From the NCBI GenBank assembly GCA_946480885.1, contig CAMLLK010000035.1, positions 1-7,770 on the forward strand: DNA of 7,770 nucleotides, read 5' to 3'. Made by a program: the position numbers and the translations under genes. The notes below the pieces were generated by a model. That model was given only the letters and a program-made list of their open reading frames with translations, made no database searches and had not been told where the DNA came from. How positions within the stretch are numbered: the first letter of the stretch is position 1; the number at the start of each line of letters is the position of its first letter. Source of the DNA: an uncultured Thermoproteales archaeon (GTDB taxonomy: Archaea; Thermoproteota; Thermoprotei; Thermoproteales; Thermoproteaceae). This document shows, one piece after another, positions 1 to 5,915 of this stretch.

Positions 1-39
1 AGATCTCCACTCTTTCCCTACACGACGCTCTTCCGATCT
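1..39 (+). other. Illumina P5/read-1 adapter left in the assembly
   Basis: The first 39 bases match the end of the Illumina P5 plus TruSeq read-1 adapter. They run from the AGATCT of the P5 part through CTCTTTCCCTACACGACG to the final TTCCGATCT. The only difference I see is a C at position 7, where the adapter has A. The orientation is the one expected at the start of a read, with the insert beginning directly at position 40. This is library sequence, not archaeal DNA, and it marks an artificial contig end that truncates the gene at 40-774. Any translation through 1-39 is meaningless. Confidence 0.96.
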
Positions 40-774
40 CTGGCCGTGGAAGTACTCTCCCTCTTGAAAATACATCCTCCGCCATGTGGGGGCCTTGTCT
101 GGAAAGGCCTTGGCCAGGCGGGCGAAGTTATCTCTCTTCGCCTTGTAGGTACTTGCCACTAGGTGTTTGGCCCCGGCCCCGGCGGCTTTTGCCACGACCT
201 CTTCTATATTCTCAACGTCGTCGTTTAGTAGCGGAATTAGGGGGTCGAGCCTTACAGTAACTGGGATGCCCGCCTCCGCGAGGCGCCTCACAGCCTCAAG
301 CCTCCCGGCGGGGCGCGGCGCCCCTGGCTCTAACACTGACGCAAGTCCGTCTCTAAGCGTTGTAATTGTGATTTGCACAGCCACGCGCCCCCTATGCCTT
401 TGGAGAATATCTAAATCCCGGAGGACTAGAGGCGATTTTGTGACAATAATTACTCTATACCCCCTCTCTAAGAGCGTCTGCAACACTCTCCGCGTCAGCC
501 CCAGCTTGGCCTCCGGCGGCGTGTAGGGATCGGAGGAGTTTGAGAGGCTTATCACGGCGCCCCGGGGGATTTTCTCCAAATCCCGCCTTACTTTATCAAG
601 CAAATCCTCCTTCGGCCGGGGGTTGAAGGCGTCTGGTATGTAAGAGGTGATGTAACAGTATAGGCATTTGTGTCCGCAGCCTGTGTAGGGGTTGAGGCCG
701 TATTTAAAAGGACAGGTGCAGAGGGGATTCCCCCAGGGGTCGAAGGGCCTGACGGCGTTTAACGATATGCGCAC
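40..774 (-). CDS. Radical SAM protein, spore photoproduct lyase-like (SplB/COG1533 type), C-terminus missing
   Basis: The open frame gives 245 residues from a GTG at 774-772 and runs without a stop into the adapter at 39, so the C-terminus is lost. The radical SAM cluster motif CxxxCxxC is C33-GHK-C37-LY-C40, inside NPYTGCGHKCLYCYI, the form typical of the SplB-like COG1533 family. Further family-like segments are the SNSSDPYTPPE stretch around residues 80-90, VIIVTKSPLVLRD around 110-122 and RLDPLIPL around 178-185. Two extra cysteines (C19, C21) precede the cluster. Members reductively cleave S-adenosylmethionine with a 4Fe-4S cluster; the substrate of this archaeal branch is unknown to me, and DNA photoproduct repair should not be assumed. 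The upstream in-frame codons offer no other start, and a TATA-like element at 792-801 suggests an almost leaderless transcript. It lies 35 bp behind the ATPase gene on the same strand. Confidence 0.9.
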
Positions 775-791
775 GGAGTCCTCTGCCCCGG

Positions 792-801
792 TATTTAAAA
801 A
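792..801 (-). promoter_or_regulatory. TATA box for the radical SAM gene
   Basis: On the minus strand this reads TTTTTAAATA, centred about 22 nt before the GTG at 774. That spacing fits an archaeal promoter with a leaderless or nearly leaderless transcript. It lies between the ATPase stop codon (810-812) and the radical SAM start, so the latter gene may be transcribed independently. The T-run could also help end the ATPase transcript. Confidence 0.55.
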
Positions 802-809
802 CGTGGCGG

Positions 810-1577
810 CTATTTCTTCTGCCTCACCTCTATTCCCAGCTCCCTCAGCTGTTTGCTGAGCATTTTTAACATCGTCTTTACGTCTATTTCAGCCACACGC
901 CCGTTGACAATTTCAAAATGAATCCAGTCGTGTGAGACTTTAAGCCTCTTCGCCCTGTAAATTCTCATGCGCCTCACGTAGAGGCCCATTTCCTCTAAAT
1001 TGGGATCCACCTCTATTTGTATAATTACGTCGGCTAAATGCACTGCGGTAGCTAACACGCCGTATACCTCCTCCACGTCTGTGTGAGCAGTGGCCACGAC
1101 AATGGAGTCTGTGTGTTTGGCAAAGATCTTAAAGGCGCGGAAGACTTCTAATGCAGACCCCGGGCTTCTCATCAAGATCTCGTTAAGCGAGTCAACCACG
1201 ACGACACCTCCTCTGAATTCCGCGGCGAATTCAGCCAGTTTGTTAACCAAGGCGTAGGCATCGGGCGTCTCTAGCCTGTGCCTAAACGTCGGCTTCAACT
1301 TGGCCAGCCGCTCGCCGGGCGCGACAAATCCGTCAACAACTATTACCCGGTCCGCCGGCGCCCCGTGGCTTTTTAACTCCTCTAAAACCTCGTCTGCCAG
1401 CGCGTCAATGGCGAAGAACAAAACGGGCGCCCCTGCCCTTGCCGCCGTCGCCGCTATAGTTGAGGCGAAGAAAGTCTTCCCCACTCCTAGGAAGCCCTCA
1501 CTTAGGACCACGTAGCCAGGGGGGATGCCATCGGGAATCTGCTCGTCTACTGGATCAATTCCCGTCTTAAAACCCAT
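810..1577 (-). CDS. RecA/KaiC-like ATPase (RadA/GvpD superfamily, COG0467 type)
   Basis: This 255-residue protein has one RecA-fold ATPase domain. It opens with a KaiC-like lead-in (TGIDPVDEQI, residues 5-14), followed by a Walker A loop G28-FLG-VG-K34-T35. The Walker B strand is GVVVVD (124-129) followed by S130, and VATAHTD (161-167) is a sensor-like strand. The C-terminal RIYRAKRLKVSHDWIHFEI segment (205-223) matches the usual KaiC-family arginine/histidine region. At the end of beta-3, where KaiC proteins normally carry an acidic pair (usually EE), this one has D58-A59. Single-domain archaeal KaiC-like proteins are widespread and mostly of unknown role, possibly regulatory. The ATG at 1577 has a TATA box about 24 nt upstream, supporting this start and a leaderless transcript. 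Family assignment is firm; biological role is not. Confidence 0.92.
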   Translation of the reverse strand: MGFKTGIDPVDEQIPDGIPPGYVVLSEGFLGVGKTFFASTIAATAARAGAPVLFFAIDALADEVLEELKSHGAPADRVIVVDGFVAPGERLAKLKPTFRHRLETPDAYALVNKLAEFAAEFRGGVVVVDSLNEILMRSPGSALEVFRAFKIFAKHTDSIVVATAHTDVEEVYGVLATAVHLADVIIQIEVDPNLEEMGLYVRRMRIYRAKRLKVSHDWIHFEIVNGRVAEIDVKTMLKMLSKQLRELGIEVRQKK

Positions 1578-1596
1578 GTAAAAAACGCGACGGCCT

Positions 1597-1605
1597 TATT
1601 AAAAA
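1597..1605 (-). promoter_or_regulatory. TATA box for the KaiC-like ATPase gene
   Basis: The minus-strand reading is TTTTTAATA, centred about 24 nt before the ATG at 1577. This is the standard archaeal spacing for a leaderless transcript. Confidence 0.6.
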
Positions 1606-1659
1606 CTTCGCCTCCAATCAATAAGTATAACACTTTGCGGAGCGGGCCCCTCCGGCATC

Positions 1660-1936
1660 CTAAAAAGGGGCGTTTATTTTTACCTCCAAGAATGCTGTTA
1701 TATACGCAAAAGAGCCGCGACAAATATTCCCAATAAACGCCGTGAAGAGATGCGGTACTCCTGACTCTTCGTCGTAGTTTACAAATCCGTGGGCGGCGGC
1801 GTTTATCACCTCGCCTGCGTCTGGTGTAAAGAGCAGAACAACACTTGTGCACCTAACAGTCTCGTCGTAAAACTCCACTATCGCCGTCAATGCGACTGTA
1901 ACCAGCAGTGTGGCGATTACTACTGCTAGAGATCAT
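1660..1936 (-). CDS. Small protein with hydrophobic N-terminal segment; start codon apparently frameshifted
   Basis: I do not recognise this protein. The reading frame spans about 90 residues between a TGA at 1935-1933 and the TAG at 1662-1660. It begins with a strongly hydrophobic stretch (SLAVVIATLLVTVALTAIVE) that looks like a signal or anchor helix, with some resemblance to archaeal type IV pilin N-termini. A polar domain with two cysteines follows (about 70 residues, ending EVKINAPF). The only ordinary start codon in frame is a TTG at 1890, but it sits inside the hydrophobic segment and would remove most of it. An ATG at 1936-1934, about 31 nt downstream of a TATA-like element, is where a start is expected, yet it lies one frame off, overlapping the TGA. 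The simplest reading is a small indel or sequencing error just after the ATG. A broken gene is equally possible. A TTG start at 1890 remains the fallback. Confidence 0.5.
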
Positions 1937-1961
1937 AGTGTAGTGAACAATACCTTTTTTT

Positions 1962-1972
1962 CGTTAATAACG
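1962..1972 (-). promoter_or_regulatory. TATA-like promoter element for the small hydrophobic protein
   Basis: The minus strand reads CGTTATTAACG here, centred about 31 nt before the ATG at 1936. It is symmetric, so direction is not certain. A second AT-rich element (TTTAAAA on the minus strand, 1975-1981) lies further upstream. Transcription from the nearer box would begin at about 1941, just before that ATG, which supports it as the intended start. Confidence 0.4.
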
Positions 1973-1983
1973 GATTTTAAATG

Positions 1984-1997
1984 CTGTTGCCTAACAG
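1984..1997. repeat. Short inverted repeat downstream of the phosphoesterase gene
   Basis: CTGTT (1984-1988) and AACAG (1993-1997) are perfect complements around a 4-nt loop. The repeat lies between the phosphoesterase stop and the promoter of the small gene. It could be part of a terminator or an operator, but five base pairs could also occur by chance. Confidence 0.3.
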
Positions 1998-2003
1998 AGA
2001 GGG

Positions 2004-2011
2004 AATAAAAA
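2004..2011 (-). terminator. T-rich tract after the phosphoesterase gene
   Basis: On the minus strand the sequence reads TTTTTATT about 12-19 nt beyond the phosphoesterase stop codon at 2025-2023. Archaeal termination commonly occurs at short U-tracts without a stable hairpin, so this is a plausible termination site. Confidence 0.4.
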
Positions 2012-2022
2012 TGGCACGGCCC

Positions 2023-2655
2023 CTAATAATACAGCTTTTTTAAACTCACCACGGCCTTTGTTCCATCTAGTACCGCCTCGGCGTAGTAGCCGTCTTTCAA
2101 GGGGCCTGGGTTGACGACGATCGTATCGCCGATTATGTCAATGCCTCTATCCTCGTGTATGTGGCCGTGGACGGAGAGAATCGGTTGTTTTTCCTCGATG
2201 TATTTCTTAACCGCCAGGCTGCCAACTGGCCTTACCCCGCCCACTTTGTCTAAATGTCCCCTCGGCGGGTTGTGGACCACCAAGACGTGGGGCGTGGGCG
2301 TAAGGGAGTAGAGTAGCCCCTGGAGATCCTCTTCCGACACTCTGAACAAGTCGTTGAAGGGCGTCGGGAGGCTCCCCCCGGCGCCTCCGATCACGTAGGG
2401 GCCCAGCCTTTGAGTCCTCCCGTGGACAGGCTTAATAGAGTCCTTCTCAAACCCGGCCAGCTCCGGAGGGTCTGTATTCCCCGGCACGAAGTACACAGGG
2501 GCTATCCCGGCGAGAGCCTCCAGCGCCTCCACAGCCGCCTCAACGCTCCGCTTGTAGGTGAAGTCGCCAGCCGCTATTACCGCGTCGTAACTGCCCCGGA
2601 TTAATCTCACTTGTTTAACTCCGTCGTGTACATCGGCGACTAGTATCAGGCGCAT
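2023..2655 (-). CDS. Calcineurin-like metallophosphoesterase
   Basis: The 210-residue protein carries the full metal-binding signature of the superfamily in order: D8-x-H10 in VADVHDG, G30-D31 in AAGDFT, G59-N60-T-D in VPGNTDPP, H128 in VVHNPP, and G164-H165-I-H167 in SVHGHIHED, followed by VNPGP (181-185). These residues normally hold two divalent metals for phosphoester hydrolysis. The compact size and the GNTD and NPG motifs resemble the YfcE/MJ0936-like archaeal phosphodiesterases. The substrate cannot be read from sequence. No signal peptide is visible, so the protein should be cytoplasmic. The start is the ATG at 2655, about 24 nt after a TTTAAAA box, so a leaderless transcript is likely. 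It is divergent from the large surface gene, with a 254-bp gap between the starts. Confidence 0.93.
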   Translation of the reverse strand: MRLILVADVHDGVKQVRLIRGSYDAVIAAGDFTYKRSVEAAVEALEALAGIAPVYFVPGNTDPPELAGFEKDSIKPVHGRTQRLGPYVIGGAGGSLPTPFNDLFRVSEEDLQGLLYSLTPTPHVLVVHNPPRGHLDKVGGVRPVGSLAVKKYIEEKQPILSVHGHIHEDRGIDIIGDTIVVNPGPLKDGYYAEAVLDGTKAVVSLKKLYY

Positions 2656-2675
2656 TTGCGCTTTAAGATATTCTG

Positions 2676-2682
2676 TTTTAAA
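2676..2682 (-). promoter_or_regulatory. TATA box for the metallophosphoesterase gene
   Basis: On the minus strand the sequence reads TTTAAAA within GTTTAAAAC, centred about 24 nt before the ATG at 2655. This supports that start and a leaderless message. Confidence 0.55.
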
Positions 2683-2714
2683 CTTGACGGCGCTAGTTAA
2701 TGCGCCTCCCTACA

Positions 2715-2722
2715 TTTATATA
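2715..2722 (+). promoter_or_regulatory. Orphan TATA box in the divergent gap
   Basis: TTTATATA is a strong archaeal TATA match with no long reading frame after it; the first ATG downstream (2728) is followed at once by TAG. Read on the plus strand, transcription would begin near 2745, a few nucleotides before the nested inverted repeat at 2753-2831. The element is also AT-rich on the minus strand, so direction is uncertain. Confidence 0.45.
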
Positions 2723-2744
2723 ACAACATGTAGAACGGCGACTA

Positions 2745-2832
2745 GGCAAAGCAAAAGCGACACTGGGAAGCACTCTCCAACACTCGCCAAAGTCCCCGGG
2801 CGTACCCAGACCTCACAGCCCCCTCGCTTTTT
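2745..2832 (+). ncRNA. Candidate small structured RNA (nested hairpin ending in a T-run)
   Basis: AAAAGCGA (2753-2760) is perfectly complementary to TCGCTTTT (2824-2831), closing a 79-nt unit. Inside it, CTGGG (2763-2767) pairs with CCCAG (2805-2809), and CGCC (2785-2788) can pair with GGCG (2799-2802), so all three helices nest. The 3' strand ends in TTTTT (2828-2832), which could act as a U-tract terminator. A strong TATA box lies about 26 nt before the expected 5' end. An ACA at 2815-2817 raises the possibility of an H/ACA-like guide, but the spacing does not clearly fit. I recognise no known family. The boundaries and the existence of a transcript are inference; the pairing is seen. Confidence 0.35.
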
Positions 2833-2869
2833 AACGCGGAAAGGACACTGAATAGGAAATACTACTATA

Positions 2870-2892
2870 GCGCAATGTTTATAAATCCGTTT
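2870..2892 (+). promoter_or_regulatory. Core promoter (BRE/TATA) of the first surface-protein gene, copy 1 of a 23-bp repeat
   Basis: This segment contains GCGCAATG, then the TATA box TTTATAAA (2878-2885), then TCCGTTT. It is identical over 23 bp to 6132-6154. The box centre is about 28 nt before the ATG at 2910, so the transcript should be leaderless or nearly so. Between box and start lies a T-tract (2890-2904, interrupted by one C) that is much shorter in copy 2. Confidence 0.75.
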
Positions 2893-2909
2893 TTTTCTTT
2901 TTTTGAGGC

Positions 2910-5030
2910 ATGTTGCCGAGATCTCTTCTAGTAATGGCGTTGGCGGCTTGGGCTGTGTTGCTAACAGCGCAGGGACCGCCTGGGGAGCTGTTCTGCGCCT
3001 CGGCGGGGGAGCTGGGGCTTGCGGGAGAGTCGTCAACGCTTATGTTCTCAGTGTTTGAAAGGGGGTCTTGGAGGCCTGCCGCCGCATATATAGAGCCGGA
3101 GAACGTCACCTTCCTCCTCGTGCCGCTCCTCACTAGAAACGACACTGACATATCTAAAGCCGCGGTGCCGGGCAGGCTCCCGCCCCCTGTCTTGAGAAAC
3201 GAGACAGTGGTGTGTTTTGAGGCCGCCCCGGGGAGGCCTGCGGTGGATCCGCCCGCGCCAGGCCTCCTCATAGTGGCAGAGAAGAGGGTGGCTAAATACC
3301 ACGTCTTCGTCGCCAGGGCAGAAGACGTGGAGAACCCCGCCAATTTTACGCTTGCTTTGCCCAATAAGGCCGAGGGGAAGAGGCCGGACAAGGTAGAACT
3401 GGCAGACCAACGCCCGCCTCGCGGCGGCAAGAAAAAACAACAGCCAGAGGCAGAGGTGCAGTCTGTAAATAGCCTAAGCTACTGGGCCGCCTTCAAGCTG
3501 TATAAACTGACCTCTGCCTCCCTGGCGCCAGGCGCGTGTCTATCCACTACCTTCGACGTGCCAGAGGGAACGCGGCAGGCGGCAGTGGTCTTAACAGGCG
3601 GCACAACACCTGGGACGTATCAATACACTATAACCAACACCTTAAGTCCGTCCAACAGGTGGAGCGGCACGGTAACTGTACCCCAGGGATCTCCGCAAAC
3701 TGCGGTGCAGTGGTTGCCCTCAGGCAGAGCCCAGTACTACGTAGAGATATGTAATAGAAACTCCCAAACCGCCACCGTCTACACCTCGGTGTTACTCCAA
3801 GCCCAGAACCAGCAGTATTTTAGAAACGACGTAATTAGAACTCCTAGGATCTACATCCTCACCTACTTGCCTGTATACTGTAGTAATTATGGCCTCTGTC
3901 CGAGCAACACGCATGTAATATATGAAAACTCTTACTTCGCCATTCCTGGGTTTTATGTAGACGCCGCCTCCTACATCTTCCTCGAAATATACGTAAAAGT
4001 GCCAAAAGAGGCCGCTAAGTCCGACCCAGTTACGGTGTACTGGGGAAGTATCCCTGTGGCAACTCTCTACGGCTATGACTCGGGGAACACCAAAATCTAC
4101 TCAGGCAGCGTGGTGATACCAGACAGCTATTTGATGTTCCTCCTACCCACTTACGGCCTAGGAGGAGTTATCTCAATAGGCCCCTTTACCATCTACGCAA
4201 ACTCTGCATATGAAGTGGAAGTAAAGGCGGCTGTGAGGAGGCCGCAGGAACTCGCCCCAGCAGGTGACGCAACAGTATACAATACGTTAGTAAGAAGATT
4301 CAGAGAGTCCTTTCTCTTCTTTGACCGGAGAGCATTTATAGCAGACATAGACTATGCAAGAGCAAGTGGGGGAAGTGGCGAGCTCGTTATAAGTACTAAG
4401 CCGGTTGTAGATATTGGCGCACCGCCATGGGCCAAGTACTCATACGTGACGTTCTACATAAGATTCTACGACGGCTCTATGAATCCGATAGAAATATCTG
4501 GAGGTAGCGCATCTGTTGTCAATACGACTTCGTGGTGGGGGAGTGCGTTGAAAAACTTGGCAATAGTTTCTGCAATTCTCCAGATTTATGATTTGATAAA
4601 GGGCACTGTTGACGCTTTGAAGAAGGTGGCCACGGGCTTTCCAGTGATTGGATATGTGACTTTTGCCATGGACGCCATTATTAACGCCGCGGAGGCCAGA
4701 GTAAGCGTTGAAAGAGTTGATTCCTACACGTTGAAAGTCACTCTGTGGACAGGAGGATACGATAGGTATCCACTAGAGGCGAGAATATATTTTAACATAC
4801 GGAGTGATCCGCAGTACGTCGCCGTTACGGGGGTTGAGTATAGTATTGGCGAATTAGGTTCTTGGATTACTGTACATAGAGTGGATAAGCCGGTTCTGCC
4901 GTACACGTCATATGCGTATGTGGGAGGTGTCAGTAGCGTTACCTACTTCCCCTACAGGACTTTGACATGCGGCGTCCAAGAGTCTCTAGGTTATCCGTGG
5001 GATAAGTGTGACAGCGCGTATTATCGGTAG
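2910..5030 (+). CDS. Large exported beta-rich surface protein, paralogue of the gene at 6164
   Basis: The 706-residue protein starts with a typical signal peptide: MLPR, a hydrophobic core to about residue 20, then AQGPP. A first domain (about 25-155) is followed by a basic Pro-rich linker with RPPRGGKKK at 168-176. Ser/Thr/Tyr/Val-rich beta-type sequence follows from about 186 to 540. An unusual helical hydrophobic insert lies at about 546-595, and a final beta-rich segment ends the protein. I see five N-x-S/T sequons (N65, N77, N97, N145, N538) and paired-looking cysteines (C324/C330, C687/C700), consistent with an extracellular glycoprotein. There is no C-terminal membrane anchor. It resembles S-layer or appendage-associated proteins of Thermoproteales in style, but I recognise no named family. 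The start is bounded by an in-frame TGA at 2904-2906 and supported by the TATA box at 2878. Its 3' end overlaps the membrane-protein gene. Confidence 0.85.
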   Translation: MLPRSLLVMALAAWAVLLTAQGPPGELFCASAGELGLAGESSTLMFSVFERGSWRPAAAYIEPENVTFLLVPLLTRNDTDISKAAVPGRLPPPVLRNETVVCFEAAPGRPAVDPPAPGLLIVAEKRVAKYHVFVARAEDVENPANFTLALPNKAEGKRPDKVELADQRPPRGGKKKQQPEAEVQSVNSLSYWAAFKLYKLTSASLAPGACLSTTFDVPEGTRQAAVVLTGGTTPGTYQYTITNTLSPSNRWSGTVTVPQGSPQTAVQWLPSGRAQYYVEICNRNSQTATVYTSVLLQAQNQQYFRNDVIRTPRIYILTYLPVYCSNYGLCPSNTHVIYENSYFAIPGFYVDAASYIFLEIYVKVPKEAAKSDPVTVYWGSIPVATLYGYDSGNTKIYSGSVVIPDSYLMFLLPTYGLGGVISIGPFTIYANSAYEVEVKAAVRRPQELAPAGDATVYNTLVRRFRESFLFFDRRAFIADIDYARASGGSGELVISTKPVVDIGAPPWAKYSYVTFYIRFYDGSMNPIEISGGSASVVNTTSWWGSALKNLAIVSAILQIYDLIKGTVDALKKVATGFPVIGYVTFAMDAIINAAEARVSVERVDSYTLKVTLWTGGYDRYPLEARIYFNIRSDPQYVAVTGVEYSIGELGSWITVHRVDKPVLPYTSYAYVGGVSSVTYFPYRTLTCGVQESLGYPWDKCDSAYYR

Positions 5031-5562
5031 TTTTGGGCTAAAGGCCTCTTTTTTCTTGTTTCTTTTTTCCTACTTGTTGCTGGCTGGGGTTCGCGCGGGG
5101 GTGTTTGAGTTTCCCCATTTCCTTCTGTTGGGGGCTTTGGCGTATTTAGCGGCTTATTACGTGGCTAGTGGGCGTTATCTCTTCCCCACGGCTGTTTACG
5201 GGGCTGGGCTGGGGCTTTTGGCCCTCAACAAGTTTCTGCCGCCTAGCGCCGTGTTCGGGCCTCTGCCCGTTGATTTGAGCTGGGCCACTTTCTACTTCCC
5301 CTTTGCCGCCGCGGCCCTTCTCTTGTACGCGGCCACTTTCGCCAGGGGGTTTGCGGCGAGGGCTCTCTCAGTACTTCTCCTGGCGCTGGCAGTGGCGCTG
5401 GGACACTTCTACATGGTTTACGTGGGCTGGCTGTGGAGGGCCGTGGTGCCCTCCCTGGGGCTGGCCCCCGCCTTCCCCGAGCCCCAAGACGCGCCGCTAT
5501 ACATACTGCTCTACGAGCTGTGGAGAGCTGTACACCAGCTCCCCCTCCGGCGCAAGGCTTAA
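5008..5562 (+). CDS. Small integral membrane protein, about five transmembrane segments
   Basis: The 184-residue protein is almost entirely hydrophobic. Likely membrane segments are at about residues 12-30, 35-52, 60-78, 92-112 and 118-147. A short soluble tail follows, ending PLRRKA, whose positive charge would place the C-terminus inside the cell. No enzyme or transporter motif is visible and I do not recognise the family. The GTG at 5008 begins 23 bp before the stop of the large surface gene, in another frame. This overlap suggests co-transcription and possibly translational coupling, with no separate promoter visible. A role as membrane partner, anchor or assembly factor for the surface protein is inferred from this arrangement only. 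A later start within the first 20 codons cannot be excluded. Confidence 0.75.
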   Translation: MTARIIGSFGLKASFFLFLFSYLLLAGVRAGVFEFPHFLLLGALAYLAAYYVASGRYLFPTAVYGAGLGLLALNKFLPPSAVFGPLPVDLSWATFYFPFAAAALLLYAATFARGFAARALSVLLLALAVALGHFYMVYVGWLWRAVVPSLGLAPAFPEPQDAPLYILLYELWRAVHQLPLRRKA

Positions 5563-5893
5563 TCCAAGACTCTACTGGCGTGGATGCCCCCGCCTCTGGT
5601 GGCCGATACATGCGGCGGAGTTGGGCAGGTGAGTCCTATCGGCGGCATTTACGACGCGGCAACAGCCGCCGGCGGCCAGGCAGAACGTCGAGGTTGCTGT
5701 GAAAGCGCTGGAGACACTCGCCGTGATAGCGCCGTGTATTTCAACCTACAGGCAGATTGCGTTGTCGACGATGTGGAAAACTCCCGCGGAGACGCAGGTA
5801 GGTGATACACTTGTAAAGCTCAGATGCAAAAGCTGGAACAAAGGCGTATTTTTGAATGATGGCCGCATTAATGAGTTTGTATATAAAACTTAG
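5563..5893 (+). pseudogene. Possible decayed coding fragment in the intergenic gap
   Basis: No intact gene is convincing here. Two frames each read like part of a real protein. One runs directly on from the membrane-protein stop to about 5690 and contains SPIGGIYDAATAAGGQA. The other, from about 5684 to the TAG at 5891, contains NVEVAVKALETLAVIAP and ends NEFVYKT. Joining them needs a single frameshift near 5685. The second could alternatively be a free-standing GTG-started frame of 64 codons (5699-5893). I recognise neither part, and the protein-like look is a judgement by eye, so this is a weak call. Confidence 0.2.
5880..5888 (+). promoter_or_regulatory. TATA box in the gap between the surface-protein genes
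   Basis: The sequence TATATAAAA is a good archaeal TATA match. It precedes the palindrome at 5893-5905 and an ATG at 5916, about 32 nt from the box centre. No large gene follows, so any transcript would encode at most a short peptide or be non-coding. Confidence 0.4.
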
Positions 5894-5905
5894 TGTTTTA
5901 AACAC
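5893..5905. promoter_or_regulatory. Perfect palindrome next to a TATA box, operator-like
   Basis: GTGTTT and AAACAC are perfect complements around a single central T. The palindrome begins about 5 bp after the TATA box and covers the region just before the expected transcription start. Archaeal repressors often bind in that position. Its centre is itself TATA-like (TTTTAAA), so symmetry may be partly due to AT content. Confidence 0.35.
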
Positions 5906-5915
5906 AAGGGTCTTT

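Noticed and set aside
167..526. Plus-strand open frame of 119 codons
   Set aside because: It lies antisense to the radical SAM gene, whose motifs are clear, and its Ser/Thr/Pro-rich translation is typical of a shadow frame.
1888..1890. TTG as the true start of the small minus-strand gene
   Set aside because: It falls within a continuous hydrophobic helix and is too far from the TATA-like element. It is kept only as a fallback.
2879..3430. Minus-strand open frames (183 and 130 codons) opposite the first surface protein
   Set aside because: They are antisense to a well-supported signal peptide and N-terminal domain, are low in complexity, and end in the promoter region. They are shadows.
5243..5702. 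Overlapping Arg/Pro-rich frames on both strands within and after the membrane-protein gene
   Set aside because: They are out-of-frame readings of GC-rich sequence coding for transmembrane segments.
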